DNA of 64,000 bases from Clostridioides difficile. GTDB taxonomy: Bacteria > Bacillota > Clostridia > Peptostreptococcales > Peptostreptococcaceae. The stretch lies in the NCBI GenBank assembly GCA_024919175.1, contig CP103804.1, positions 4,030,001 to 4,094,000 on the forward strand. The letters run 5' to 3'. Shown here in pieces: positions 8,733 to 18,866 of the stretch; position 1 is the first letter of the stretch, and each line of letters opens with the position of its first letter. Under the pieces are notes generated by a model. The model searched no databases, was not told where the DNA came from, and saw nothing but the letters and a program-made list of their open reading frames with translations. Position numbers and translations under genes: made by a program.

Positions 8733-9410
8733 ATGTTAGATAAAATACATGATTATATTGAACAAAGTTTTACAGGAGTTAAGGAAACAAGAAAGGTAAA
8801 AGAACTTAAAGATGAACTATTTGAAAATCTAAAGGAAAAATACAATGACCAAATACAAAATGGTAAATCAAAACAAGAAGCATATAATTCAGTAATATCT
8901 GGGATTGGAGATTTATCTGAATTAATTGAAAGTGTTAAAGAGCCATATTTTATGTCTTCTGAATTAATTGAAGAAAGAAAGAAAAGAGCTTTGAGAGTAT
9001 CAATAGCAATTGCTCTTTTTATAATCAGTCCATTTTTAACTGCAGTTTTAATTATAAACTTTGGTGTTCAACCAACTCTAGCTGCTCTTCCAATGTTCCT
9101 ATTAATAGCAGTTGGAACAGGTCTACTAGTCTATAATGGAATGACAAAACAAAACTATACTCCATCAGATGATACTATGGTGGAGGAATTTAAAGAATGG
9201 AGAGCAAAAACTAAAAACACAAACCTTGCTTATAAATCATTTATGAGTGCATATTGGATGATAATAGTTGGCATTTTTTTAATTATCAATATATGCTTTG
9301 ATGCTTGGGGTTTTTCATGGATAATATTCATAATAGGTGCTGCGGGAATTCATATATTTGAAGGTGTACTACAATTAAAAGACATGGATGAGGAGGATAA
9401 ATATGAATAA
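8733..9410 (+). CDS. DUF1700-like membrane protein (permease-prefix type)
   Basis: A 225-residue protein. The N-terminal ~75 residues are soluble and helical (KELKDELFENLKEKYNDQI and ISGIGDLSELIESV), like the permease-prefix/DUF1700 domain often encoded beside PadR regulators. Four hydrophobic helices follow. The ATG sits after GGAGGTG, 11 nt downstream of the PadR stop. The last codons overlap the next gene by 8 bp, so translation is likely coupled. The molecular role of this family is not established. Confidence 0.72.
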   Translation: MLDKIHDYIEQSFTGVKETRKVKELKDELFENLKEKYNDQIQNGKSKQEAYNSVISGIGDLSELIESVKEPYFMSSELIEERKKRALRVSIAIALFIISPFLTAVLIINFGVQPTLAALPMFLLIAVGTGLLVYNGMTKQNYTPSDDTMVEEFKEWRAKTKNTNLAYKSFMSAYWMIIVGIFLIINICFDAWGFSWIIFIIGAAGIHIFEGVLQLKDMDEEDKYE

Positions 9411-10443
9411 AAAATTTTTAAAAATAAAAATTATAGTTTGGAGTATTGTAGCTATATTATTTTCTATAATATTTATTGCTCTTCTTACAGATACTATAAC
9501 TTCGTCTAAATATGATATTAAAGATTCAGTTAAAAATATATCCTCTAATAAAAATTATGATAAGTATCTAACAGTTAAAAGTGAGAGTTTTTCAAATAAA
9601 ATAAATAATATCGATGTTGACTGGATTTCAGGTGAAGTGAGAGTTTTAAAGAGTGATTCTAATAAAATCAAATTAATTCAAAAAGCTCCTTCTAATTTTT
9701 CAAAGAAAAAGATTGCAAAAATAAAGGTTGATGGCAATACTCTTTCTATAATTGATAATTCTGCAAAAAAATTCTTCATTGGAATTGGACTTCCAAAGTC
9801 AACAGTACTTGAGCTATATTTACCTGAGAAATTATATAACAATATAAATCTCTCTACTACTTCAGCAGATATATATAGTACTTATCTTAAAAGCAACATG
9901 GCATATATTGAATCAGTTTCAGGTAATATAGAAATGTCTGGTAAAATTGACAAAATGACTTTAGAGACAACTAGTAGCAATATCAACATAAAAAAACTTG
10001 ATAGTAAAAGTGTTAACTGTAACTCAGTCTCTGGTAAAATTCAGCTTTTTGGTAAAGCTGATGATTTGAAGATAAATACAACAAGCGGAGATATAGATTT
10101 AAAAAATATGGACAATAATAATCTTATATGCGAATCAACTTCAGGTAAAGTTAATCTAGAAGGTAGATTCTCTGATATTAAATCTGAGTCAACTAGTGGG
10201 TATATAAAAATTAATTCAAGTGAAATGTTATCATCTTTCAAATGTGATACTATTTCTGGTGATATTGATTTATATATTCCTGAAAATTCAGGATTTACCT
10301 TAGATTTTAGTAAGGTCTCTGGTAATTTAAATAGTAACTTTGAATTACTTCAGGATGGCGATTCATATATTTATAAAAATGGGACTGCAAAAATGTATGT
10401 AGATACTACAAGTGCCAATTTTAATATTAGAAAAAACAACTAA
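9403..10443 (+). CDS. DUF4097-type beta-repeat exported protein
   Basis: A 346-residue protein with one N-terminal membrane anchor (residues about 8-30) and an extracytoplasmic domain of short, recurring beta-strand units. The units contain motifs such as SVSGNIEMSG, TTSGDIDLKN, STSGKVNLEG and TISGDIDLYI, the pattern of the DUF4097 (putative adhesin-like) beta-helix family. The ATG at 9403 follows AGGAGGATAA; a longer start at 9388 would include that ribosome binding site. PadR, DUF1700-like and DUF4097 genes together form a recurrent Firmicute envelope module whose signal is unknown. Confidence 0.8.
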   Translation: MNKKFLKIKIIVWSIVAILFSIIFIALLTDTITSSKYDIKDSVKNISSNKNYDKYLTVKSESFSNKINNIDVDWISGEVRVLKSDSNKIKLIQKAPSNFSKKKIAKIKVDGNTLSIIDNSAKKFFIGIGLPKSTVLELYLPEKLYNNINLSTTSADIYSTYLKSNMAYIESVSGNIEMSGKIDKMTLETTSSNINIKKLDSKSVNCNSVSGKIQLFGKADDLKINTTSGDIDLKNMDNNNLICESTSGKVNLEGRFSDIKSESTSGYIKINSSEMLSSFKCDTISGDIDLYIPENSGFTLDFSKVSGNLNSNFELLQDGDSYIYKNGTAKMYVDTTSANFNIRKNN

Positions 10444-10458
10444 CAAAAAATAGCTATA

Positions 10459-10584
10459 TTAAAGTGTTATATAAATTACATAAAGATAAAAATATATATA
10501 TTAAAAAGTTATATAAACTGCATGAAGATAAATATTTATATATTAAAAAGTTGTATAAACTGCATGAAGATAAATATTTATCTT
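10459..10584. repeat. Three tandem copies of a 42-bp unit
   Basis: Three adjoining 42-bp units (10459-10500, 10501-10542, 10543-10584) share the core TTAAAAAGTTATATAAACTG. Copies two and three are almost identical and the first is diverged. They lie in the 3' untranslated region of the DUF4097 gene. I see no coding function in the units. Confidence 0.8.
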
Positions 10585-10642
10585 ACAAACAAAAGTAGTA
10601 TCATAACTGTATATTCATAAAACTAAAAATAGTATTATAACT

Positions 10643-10704
10643 AAAACACTTCTATAGAAAATTTATTATCTTTCAATAAGTTTATTATCTATAGAAGTGT
10701 TTTT
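10643..10704. terminator. Bidirectional-looking terminator
   Basis: A perfect 15-bp stem, AAAACACTTCTATAG with CTATAGAAGTGTTTT, encloses a 31-nt AT-rich loop. It ends with T on both strands and stands between the convergent PadR unit and the PEP synthase-like gene, so it could serve both. Confidence 0.75.
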
Positions 10705-10794
10705 ATAACTATAGAAATATTTATATATATCGTATACTTTTTAATCAAATTCTTTTTATATGTTTTGTATATATCATATTTTTATAACTCCACT

Positions 10795-13446
10795 CTATTT
10801 GGATATAATCTCAGCATACCCTTTATAAGCATCTATTCTTAAATAATCTCCTGTTTTAATCAGACTTGTTGCATCCTTTACTCCAACTAAAGCAGGTATC
10901 CCATATTCACGCGATACTATCGCACCATGAGTCATAAGCCCACCAACTTCAAGCACTAATCCCTTTGCATTTACAAAGAGTGGAGTCCAACCAGGGTCTG
11001 TAAATTTAGTCACTAAAATCTCATCCTTTTGTAAACTATCTTCATTAGGATTTAATATAACCCTAGCATACCCTTCGCAAATCCCAGCTGATACGGGCAT
11101 CCCAACAAATGCATCATCTGGTATCCCCTCTTTTGAGTAACTTCCAGAGAATATCTCTCCTTCATTTGTAATTACTCTTGGTGGATTCAATTTTTCATAT
11201 TTATCATACTCTATCTTTCTGTATTTTATATTCTCTCTAAAATCCACTCTCTTACTTAATATTTGATATATTTCATCAAGACTTAGGTAAAATATATCTT
11301 GTCTATTTTCAATCAAATTGTCTTCTTCTAATTTATATCCTACTTCTTCAAGTACCTTTTTTACCTCATTAAATACGCCAACTATAATATATTTTCCATA
11401 TTCACGTAAGGGTAAAAATGTTCTTATATTGTTGAGATGATTTTTAACTTTTTTAGCTAAATCTTTTTTTCCTAATCCTTCACATGCTTCTAAAATCAAT
11501 CGTTCACTTTCATTTGATTTTTCAACTAATCTCTGATAATTTTCTCTATGTTCATTTGCCTTTAATGTGTTTATGTTATTTAATATGGACATGCTTATTG
11601 GAGTAAAATCTTCTTGATAACGAGGATTTGTTATATCTATTTCTCCAATCCCTCTCATACCAAATTGTTTTAAGAAATCATTTAATTCTCTCTTTAATTC
11701 TTCATTACCTTCTTCTAAAAGCAATAAATGAGCATCTTTAGGGTTATTTTTTAATATCTCTATTTCTTTTGAATTTTCTCTTATTAAATCAGCTAAATCT
11801 CCTACTTTCAGACCCATTTCAGTAGTAATATTTCCTTTTAACCCACTTACAAAATTATCCTCTAAATACACTAAATCCAGTTCATTAAGTATATTTCTAA
11901 GCTTTCTATCACTTAAAATTCCTGGGACTACATTTGGAATAAAATTTTCTGCCAATTTAAATATAAAAGCTGATAAGACTTCTTTTATGTTCATAACCTT
12001 CTCGCTTAAATCACTGCTTTTATTTAAATGTCTAGATGTATCATCTATAAATTCATCTCTCAAACTCATCAAATCTCTCAATAAATCTGGATTTTTTTCA
12101 CAAGAATAATTCTTTTTTGCCTCTTTTAAAATCGGTATTACCAAAAATCTCAATATTTTTATTGTATTTTTAGAAGGTAGTTTTTTCTTTAGAGGATATT
12201 TTTCAGTATATTCTACAAGTGCACTTGCCATTAAATAATCTACATTTGGCAATAAATCCTTGATTATTTTGTCCCTTATTGGTAGTCTTATTATTTCGGT
12301 ACAATTAGCATAAAGTCTACCACCAGCTTGATTCATTATCTTAAAATTGCTACCCTCTTCGACTCTATCAAAAGGCATTATCCTTTTAAATATATCTAGT
12401 CCTAAGGGTTTAATAGGCTTTAGCATTACTTGAAGATGACTTGCTGATATATATACTTGAGATTTTTCACTTACATCACTGTTTTCAACTCTAGGATACA
12501 ATGATGTTATTGCTCTACTTTGTAATATGTATACCTTTCCATGTTCATCAATCGCCCATTCTATATCTTGTGGCACTTGATAATATTCTTCGATTTCACT
12601 TCCTAACTTGGCTATTTTGTTAATTTCTTCCTCTGAAAGTACTTGCTCTTTTTGTTTAGATTTCTCTAAAAGAACTTGCTCAGTACCCCCACCATTTTTT
12701 CTATATATTGCTACCTTTTTTGTGTTTATTTCTTTTAATATAATTTCACTTGTCTTTTTATTTACCTTGTATAAATCTGGTGTTATTAAGCCTCCTACCA
12801 AAGCTTCCCCAAGTCCAAACCCTGCATCAATAGTCAAGTTATTATAATTGTTGCTAATAGGGTCAGCTGTAAACATAATCCCTGATTTTTGTGAATTTAC
12901 CATCTTTTGAACTACCACAGAGATTAATATATTATTTTCATCCAAATTATTTTTCTTTCTGTATATAACTGCTCTTTGAGTATAAAGTGAAGCCCAACAA
13001 TGTTTTATATTTTCAATTAGTTTTTCAAATCCATATACGTTTAAATATGTATCCTGTTGACCCGCAAAAGACATATCAGGCAAATCCTCTGCTGTTGCAC
13101 TAGAACGCACAGCATAAAAATTCTCTTCTCCAATCCTTTTTAGTGCTTCTTTTATATCTTGTTTTGTAGTATTTGAAATTGACTGCTTTTTAATTAAATT
13201 TCTTATATCTTTTGCCAACTCATTAATTTTATCTAAATCATCATTATCTATATTTTCTAGGTGTTTAAAAAGTTCATGATTTTTTATAGGCTCTATAAAT
13301 TCATAAAAAGCCCTTGTAGTTATGCAAAATCCTTCTGGTATAGGAAATTTTTTTCTAGTCATTTTTCCAAGATTAAATCCTTTACCCCCAACTAGTTTAA
13401 AGCTATCTTCATCAATTTGATTAAAAAATAAAATACTAGTATCCAT
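10795..13446 (-). CDS. Rifampicin phosphotransferase/PEP synthase-like enzyme
   Basis: An 883-residue three-part enzyme. An N-terminal ATP-binding domain (VGGKGFNLGKM, then FYAVRSSATAEDLPDMSFAG) is followed by a middle region containing MLKPIKPLGLDIF and a C-terminal swivelling His domain with GGLMTHGAIVSREYGIPAL. The phosphocarrier His is about residue 840. PEP synthases usually read TCHAA here; THGA and the KPLGL middle motif are closer to rifampicin phosphotransferases (Rph), which inactivate rifamycins by phosphorylation. Activity cannot be decided by eye. The ATG at 13446 follows GGAGGA; the frame extends 10 codons further upstream. Confidence 0.75.
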   Translation of the reverse strand: MDTSILFFNQIDEDSFKLVGGKGFNLGKMTRKKFPIPEGFCITTRAFYEFIEPIKNHELFKHLENIDNDDLDKINELAKDIRNLIKKQSISNTTKQDIKEALKRIGEENFYAVRSSATAEDLPDMSFAGQQDTYLNVYGFEKLIENIKHCWASLYTQRAVIYRKKNNLDENNILISVVVQKMVNSQKSGIMFTADPISNNYNNLTIDAGFGLGEALVGGLITPDLYKVNKKTSEIILKEINTKKVAIYRKNGGGTEQVLLEKSKQKEQVLSEEEINKIAKLGSEIEEYYQVPQDIEWAIDEHGKVYILQSRAITSLYPRVENSDVSEKSQVYISASHLQVMLKPIKPLGLDIFKRIMPFDRVEEGSNFKIMNQAGGRLYANCTEIIRLPIRDKIIKDLLPNVDYLMASALVEYTEKYPLKKKLPSKNTIKILRFLVIPILKEAKKNYSCEKNPDLLRDLMSLRDEFIDDTSRHLNKSSDLSEKVMNIKEVLSAFIFKLAENFIPNVVPGILSDRKLRNILNELDLVYLEDNFVSGLKGNITTEMGLKVGDLADLIRENSKEIEILKNNPKDAHLLLLEEGNEELKRELNDFLKQFGMRGIGEIDITNPRYQEDFTPISMSILNNINTLKANEHRENYQRLVEKSNESERLILEACEGLGKKDLAKKVKNHLNNIRTFLPLREYGKYIIVGVFNEVKKVLEEVGYKLEEDNLIENRQDIFYLSLDEIYQILSKRVDFRENIKYRKIEYDKYEKLNPPRVITNEGEIFSGSYSKEGIPDDAFVGMPVSAGICEGYARVILNPNEDSLQKDEILVTKFTDPGWTPLFVNAKGLVLEVGGLMTHGAIVSREYGIPALVGVKDATSLIKTGDYLRIDAYKGYAEIISK

Positions 13447-13626
13447 AATTATTCCTCCAAAATTAACTAGAGACATATTAAATTTATTTGCATAAATTAA
13501 TTCTTCTTAGGTATATAAACTTATGCAGATTAAACTTATTACATGCATTATCTTTATTTACTTATAATTATATATCTTTAATTAAATATGTATAGATGCA
13601 TTAATATAAAATATAACAAAAACAAA

Positions 13627-13675
13627 AATTAGAGGCACATTATCATAAAATATATGACTAAATGTGCCTCTAATT
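13627..13675 (-). terminator. Terminator of thrS
   Basis: A perfect 15-bp stem (AATTAGAGGCACATT with AATGTGCCTCTAATT), followed on the minus strand by a T-rich run, lies about 95 bp past the thrS stop. Nothing else is seen in the 13447-13769 gap. Confidence 0.85.
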
Positions 13676-13769
13676 ATATTTATTTATTCACAAGATACTT
13701 ATCTATACAGAAAATACCTATCTATACACAAGTTAACACTTTATATATCAATTAACTTTATTTTATATA

Positions 13770-15689
13770 TTAGTTTTGAATAATACTTTCTCTTGATTCA
13801 ATTTCTTTTAAAATACTAGCTATAAATTCATCTAATTTAATGCTGCCTATTTCACCTTTATCTCTTGATCTTACAGAAACATTATTCTCAGATACTTCTT
13901 TTTCACCTACCACTAACATATAAGGAACTTTTTCAAGTTGAGCTTCTCTTATTTTAAATCCAATTTTTTCAGCTCTATCATCTAATTCAACTCTTATGCC
14001 TTTATCAAATAATACTTTTTTAACTTCATTAGCATAATCCATAAACTTATCAGATATAGGAAGTATCTTAACTTGAGTTGGAGATAACCAAACTGGGAAT
14101 TTGCCAGCATAATGCTCAATTAATATACCTATAAATCTTTCTATACTACCAAAAGCAACTCTATGAATCATAACTGGTCTATGTTTTTCACCATCTTGTC
14201 CAATATAAGTATTATCAAATTGTCTTGGAAGTTGCATGTCTAATTGGATAGTACCACATTGCCAAGTTCTTCCTAAACAGTCTCTTAAATGGAAGTCTAT
14301 TTTAGGGCCATAGAATGCTCCATCACCTTCATTTATAGTATATGGTAGACCTAACTCTTCTAAAGCTTCTCTTAATCCATTTTCAGCTGCTTCCCACTCT
14401 TCTTCGCTTCCCATAGAATTTTCTGGTCTTGTAGATAATTCTAGATTGTATTCAAATCCAAAAGTTTTGTAAATACCATCTATTAGATTAGCTACACCTT
14501 TTATTTCATCTTTAATTTGTTCTGGTAACATGAATATATGTGAATCGTCTTGAGTAAATGCTCTAACTCTCATTAATCCTTGTAATGCTCCAGATAACTC
14601 ATGTCTATGAACTCTACCAAGTTCTGCAACTCTCATTGGAAAATCTCTATATGAATGTAATTGAGAATTATAGTAAATTAATCCACCAGGACAGTTCATA
14701 GGTTTTATAGCATAATCTTCATCATCTATTTTAACTGTATACATATTTTCTTTGTAATGATACCAGTGACCTGAAGTCTCCCATAATTTTCTGTTTAATA
14801 TAATTGGAGATTCTATTTCAATATATCCAGCTTTTCTGTGTATTTCTCTCCAGAATTTTAATAATTCATTTTTAAGTTCCATTCCTTTTGGTAAGAACAT
14901 AGGGAATCCAGGACCTTCATCAGGTATCATAAATAACCCTAATTCTTTACCTAATTTTCTATGGTCTCTCTTTTTAGCTTCTTCTAATAAATGTAGGTAC
15001 TCTTCTAAATCTTTATTTTTTTCAAAAGAAGTTCCATAAATTCTTTGAAGCATTTTATTTTTTTCGTCACCACGCCAATATGCGCCTGCTACACTTTGTA
15101 ATTTAACAGCTTTAACTTTTTTAGTAGATGGTAAATGTGGTCCTCTACATAAATCAGTAAAATCACCTTGTTTGTAGAAAGATATTATTTCACTTTCAGG
15201 TAAATCAGATATAAGTTCTACCTTGTAATCTTCTCCTTGTTCTTTCATAAGCTCTAAAGCTTCATTTCTAGGAAGTTCAAATCTTTCTATCTTTAAATCT
15301 TCTTTAGCTATTTTTTTCATTTCAGCTTCTATTTTTTCTAAGTCTTCTGGAACTAATCTATGTTCTAAATCTATATCATAGTAGAATCCATTCTCTATAC
15401 TTGGTCCTATAGCAAGTTTTGCTTCTGGGTAAAGTCTCTTTATAGCTTGAGCTAACATATGTGCTGATGTATGTCTAAAAACGTCTTTTCCTTCTTTATC
15501 TTCAAATTTAAATAAGTTTAAATCACAATCACTATCTATCATGTGGTCCATACCTACAACCTCTCCGTTCACAGATGCTGCTACCACATTTCTAGCTAAT
15601 CCTTCACTAATGGATTTAGCCACATCCATAACAGAAAGAGCATTTTCAAATTCTTTTATTGAACCATCTTTTAAAGCAACTTTAATCAT
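13770..15689 (-). CDS. thrS: Threonyl-tRNA synthetase
   Basis: A 639-residue, full-length ThrRS. It shows an N-terminal TGS domain (IKVALKDGSIKEF), an editing domain with the metal-binding FRHTSAHMLAQ motif, and a class II catalytic core with KPMNCPGG (zinc Cys). A C-terminal anticodon-binding domain ends the protein. It charges tRNA-Thr in the cytoplasm. The ATG follows AAGGAGGAAAA. The gene sits behind a T-box leader, so it is induced when tRNA-Thr is uncharged. Confidence 0.97.
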   Translation of the reverse strand: MIKVALKDGSIKEFENALSVMDVAKSISEGLARNVVAASVNGEVVGMDHMIDSDCDLNLFKFEDKEGKDVFRHTSAHMLAQAIKRLYPEAKLAIGPSIENGFYYDIDLEHRLVPEDLEKIEAEMKKIAKEDLKIERFELPRNEALELMKEQGEDYKVELISDLPESEIISFYKQGDFTDLCRGPHLPSTKKVKAVKLQSVAGAYWRGDEKNKMLQRIYGTSFEKNKDLEEYLHLLEEAKKRDHRKLGKELGLFMIPDEGPGFPMFLPKGMELKNELLKFWREIHRKAGYIEIESPIILNRKLWETSGHWYHYKENMYTVKIDDEDYAIKPMNCPGGLIYYNSQLHSYRDFPMRVAELGRVHRHELSGALQGLMRVRAFTQDDSHIFMLPEQIKDEIKGVANLIDGIYKTFGFEYNLELSTRPENSMGSEEEWEAAENGLREALEELGLPYTINEGDGAFYGPKIDFHLRDCLGRTWQCGTIQLDMQLPRQFDNTYIGQDGEKHRPVMIHRVAFGSIERFIGILIEHYAGKFPVWLSPTQVKILPISDKFMDYANEVKKVLFDKGIRVELDDRAEKIGFKIREAQLEKVPYMLVVGEKEVSENNVSVRSRDKGEIGSIKLDEFIASILKEIESRESIIQN

Positions 15690-15733
15690 TGTTTTTTCCT
15701 CCTTATTGAGATAATTTTAAAATTTTTTGTAAT

Positions 15734-15999
15734 AAAAAATCGCCCCAAAGATATTTGGGACGATATTAATTCGCGGTTCCACCCAAGTTGGCGTATACAA
15801 ATATATACAACCCTCTTGATGACTATAAGGTCGTCACCCGAGCACTTTCACAAATTGTATAAAACAAATACTGCTAATAAGCTCAGCTCCAAGGTAGTTT
15901 TCAAATAGACCTATTACATGGGTTTTCAGCCATAGCCCCATATTCTCTGTGAATGGTTTCCACTTTACTCTTCCTCTTCAACACTATAATTTTTGATAT
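15734..15999 (-). ncRNA. T-box leader of thrS
   Basis: The minus strand carries the T-box signature GGGTGGAACCGCGA (15784-15771). It is followed by a terminator hairpin (CGTCCCAAA 15762-15754 with TTTGGGGCG 15749-15741) and a T-run. Upstream lies a long structured Stem I region. The triplets ACT (15898-15896) and ACC (15895-15893), both Thr codons, sit on its 3' side; one is the likely specifier. Uncharged tRNA-Thr binding would favour the antiterminator and expression of thrS. Confidence 0.93.
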
Positions 16000-16005
16000 A
16001 TTTTC

Positions 16006-16034
16006 ATTATAACAGATAGTCATACATCAATCAA
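16006..16034 (-). promoter_or_regulatory. SigA promoter of the thrS T-box operon
   Basis: On the minus strand: -35 TTGATT (16034-16029), 17-nt spacer, -10 TATAAT (16011-16006). Transcription would start near 15999, just before the T-box Stem I. Confidence 0.8.
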
Positions 16035-16197
16035 CATTAATGTAATATATTAATTACCCATTATTTTTCATCTCAATCAATTATAAACCAATATTCTTAT
16101 ATTTTATATTAATTTAATCTTTTGATTTATAGTAATATTATAATATTTTCACTAATTTAAAATTTTTAAGATGTATCTACATGCATGATAGATATAA

Positions 16198-16800
16198 CTA
16201 GATAAATATAGTCACTAATCCTTGAACTATACCTATTAAGAAACCTAATACAAGACCTAAGATTTCTATATGTTTTAATTCATTTTTAGCTATTCTTATA
16301 ATTATTTCTTCTAGTTCGTATAAATCTAGTTCATTAATCTTATCTTCGACCATTTTTTGTATATCTATACGCTCATTTGCTTTATTTATTACATTTTTGC
16401 TCAATTCATCTATACTTTGTTTCACTTCAGATTCAATTATATCTCCTAAATAGTCTTGTATCATGTTTTTTATGCTACTTGGTATAAATGAAACTTTTTC
16501 ATGTATGATAATTTTTACCCTTGCTTTTATGTATCTTACAACTTCTTCCTTATCTTCGTCAGTAATGATATTTGCAAGTATTTCGTCCATTGAAAGAAAT
16601 TCGTTTTGAATTATTTCACCTACATTTGCTGCTATTTCTGCTCTTCTCTTTGGTATAAGACCCACTATCTCTATATTTAAAACAGGTATCTTAATAGGTA
16701 CTATCGGTCTAAATATCAGTCTTATAGCAACTACATTTGTGACATAACCTATAAATCCACCAATAACAGCTAATATTAGTATCCTAATTAAATTATCCAT
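16198..16800 (-). CDS. DUF445-family membrane protein
   Basis: A 200-residue protein with an N-terminal membrane helix containing GGFIGYVTNVVAIRLIFRP, the hallmark of the DUF445 (YheB-like) family, a charged central region and a C-terminal hydrophobic helix. The biochemical role of the family is not known. I use the ATG at 16800 after AAGGAGA; the frame opens at a TTG at 16821 that would include this ribosome binding site. About 320 bp without a gene separate it from ytxC (16801-17122), where I see only AT-rich sequence. Confidence 0.75.
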   Translation of the reverse strand: MDNLIRILILAVIGGFIGYVTNVVAIRLIFRPIVPIKIPVLNIEIVGLIPKRRAEIAANVGEIIQNEFLSMDEILANIITDEDKEEVVRYIKARVKIIIHEKVSFIPSSIKNMIQDYLGDIIESEVKQSIDELSKNVINKANERIDIQKMVEDKINELDLYELEEIIIRIAKNELKHIEILGLVLGFLIGIVQGLVTIFI

Positions 16801-17122
16801 TATAAAACTTCTCCTTATCAATTGTATATTTGTGAGCTATAGTTTATCTTTAATATCTCTAGTTATATTATAGCTTTATATACAATTATAAGTCTTTCGT
16901 GTCGATTTCAAAAGAATTTTTTTGATTTCTAATTTTTATTTTTACTATCTTAGTTCTATTTTACTCTCTTTTAACTTCTATCACCGTTAATTTGAACATA
17001 TTTTTAAGTTGTATCCCCTTATATAGTTTTACATACATCTTTAACATACTTATAGACCTCATAGTTTAAACACATCTTTGATACTTTTGTATACCTTAAT
17101 ATATAGTTTTCATATATCAATT

Positions 17123-17941
17123 CTAATTTTCCATAATTATACTAACTTTATTTTCAAAAATTGCTTCTACTGTATCTATGATTTCCTTTGAGCAATTGTT
17201 ATTTAATAAATCTAATATTTCTATCTTCTTTGGACATAGAGTCAATAAGGTACTTATTAAAAAATCCTCATAATTTAAATTTTCTCTTATGACCATATTT
17301 ATAATTTCTTCATCATCTATACTATCTATTTTATTTCCATTTTTATCATATAAAATAAATGTATTATCTTCCATTATATGAACTTTAAGCAAATCTATCT
17401 TTTCTTCTTGAGTATCTATAAAATATTTTAAAACTCTTATAAACTCATCCTGGTCTCTTTTTATTAAATACTCTTCAACTGCAATATCACCTATAGCAGA
17501 AATATATTTCATAAATTCTCTCATTCTAAATCTAATAAAACCTTCCACATTTATAAAATCATTTTCCTCTATATAGTTCCTAACCCTTGTAAATACTGTT
17601 TCTCTCATAAAAATCTCTTTTTTAGCAAATATGTTCAGTGAATATATGTATATATTATTTTTATCTTCAGGATATGTACGCCCATAGCATTTTAGAATGT
17701 ATTCTTTTAAAAGTTTCTCTTTCATTATACTTATTATCATACTAGTTATTTCTGTAGATATTTCATCAATATTTAGAGCTCTTTGTTCAGTTTTAGTACC
17801 ATTAAGTATTTTTTTATTTAATACTTCTTGCTTTGCAGAATCAATTACGACTTCTACAATGTCATTCGTATATATTAATCTATCGTTTACGTTATTATTC
17901 CTCAAAAATTTCATAGAAGAAATATTATCCTTCTCAACCAA
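17123..17941 (-). CDS. ytxC: YtxC-like sporulation protein
   Basis: A 272-residue soluble, acidic and helical protein resembling the YtxC family, annotated as sporulation-associated in Bacillus and Clostridia. In B. subtilis ytxC is next to thrS; here thrS is only one gene away, which supports the call. Recognisable features include the RVRNYIEENDFINVEGFIRF region and the C-terminal LLTLCPKKIEIL. Translation starts at a TTG 8 nt after AAAGGAG; that ribosome binding site lies inside the last codons of the upstream gene, so the two are probably coupled. Confidence 0.72.
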   Translation of the reverse strand: MVEKDNISSMKFLRNNNVNDRLIYTNDIVEVVIDSAKQEVLNKKILNGTKTEQRALNIDEISTEITSMIISIMKEKLLKEYILKCYGRTYPEDKNNIYIYSLNIFAKKEIFMRETVFTRVRNYIEENDFINVEGFIRFRMREFMKYISAIGDIAVEEYLIKRDQDEFIRVLKYFIDTQEEKIDLLKVHIMEDNTFILYDKNGNKIDSIDDEEIINMVIRENLNYEDFLISTLLTLCPKKIEILDLLNNNCSKEIIDTVEAIFENKVSIIMEN

Positions 17942-17943
17942 AG

Positions 17944-18705
17944 TTATCGCTCCTTTCTCGTCATGAGAGGAACTATAGAACCTATATCGAGTAAATTTTC
18001 ACTACTAAGTGTAACTATCTCCTTGTTTTTACTTTCTACAAAACTTTTTATACGTTCATAGTCAGGATGTTTTTTAACATCTCCACAAAAAGCTAGCTTA
18101 TCCTTAGAAATTAACCCTGTACATCCACCTATAAATCCATAATTCATCTCAAATAAATTTATATGACCTTTTTCTATTAATAAACACTCTATTTCTGTAT
18201 TCTTCACGCTTTTCCAAATCCCTTTATCTGATGTTATTATAGATGTTCTATCTACTATACAGATTGAGCATTTAGAATAGCCCTGCTCTATATTTATCTT
18301 TTTAAGTTTATTATTTTCAATATAATCTAATATCGCTCTGTCAGTGTACTTAAAATTGTGTATGGCATAATCACCAACTATAGCAATATTGTAAGGTATA
18401 TCATAAGGATATTTATTTAATAAATCAGCTTCTCCCTTAATTATATTAAATTTATGTTTACTTAATAACTCTTTGTATTGATTATATACATTCGGCGCAA
18501 CAATTATATCTCCTTTTCCTAAATTACAAATACATATATCTGGGTGATATTTTATACTTTCATATAATTCTTTACATTCTATTGTTTTTATTATCTCTAT
18601 ATTTCTTAATTTTAATTCATTTTCCATTAGATAACTAATTCTTTTGTCCACCAAAGCTAGACACAAATCGTCATCTAGTATAAATGGCTCTCTTGTAAAT
18701 TCCAT
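17944..18705 (-). CDS. DUF6873-like protein, possible GME fold
   Basis: A 253-residue soluble protein. It has several short Gly/Asp motifs: ICNLGKGDIIVAPNVYNQY, DYAIHNFKYTDRAIL, SIITSDKGIW, MNYGFIGGCTGLI and LAFCGDVKKHPDY. They suggest the five-fold pseudo-repeat of guanidino-modifying enzymes and the clostridial DUF6873 group. I recognise the family only from resemblance, and no activity is established. The ATG follows AAAAGGAG. It stands directly before ytxC with 2 bases between them, so both are one transcriptional unit. Confidence 0.55.
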   Translation of the reverse strand: MEFTREPFILDDDLCLALVDKRISYLMENELKLRNIEIIKTIECKELYESIKYHPDICICNLGKGDIIVAPNVYNQYKELLSKHKFNIIKGEADLLNKYPYDIPYNIAIVGDYAIHNFKYTDRAILDYIENNKLKKINIEQGYSKCSICIVDRTSIITSDKGIWKSVKNTEIECLLIEKGHINLFEMNYGFIGGCTGLISKDKLAFCGDVKKHPDYERIKSFVESKNKEIVTLSSENLLDIGSIVPLMTRKER

Positions 18706-18756
18706 TTTTTACTCCTTTTTATTTTTTTTGATAAATTTTTTATTTGAATATAAATA

Positions 18757-18796
18757 AAGTGTGCAGTAGATTTTTTCTACTTACACACTTATTATT
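18757..18796 (-). terminator. Probable terminator of the coiled-coil gene
   Basis: Minus-strand hairpin AAGTGTGTAAGTAGA paired with TCTACTGCACACTT (one mismatch and a bulge), followed by TATTT. A very similar hairpin lies at 21583-21624. Confidence 0.6.
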
Positions 18797-18866
18797 GGAC
18801 TTTTATGTAATTAATCTAATTTAATTAATGTATTTTTTTATAAATTCTTATAAAAGCTCTACTCTA

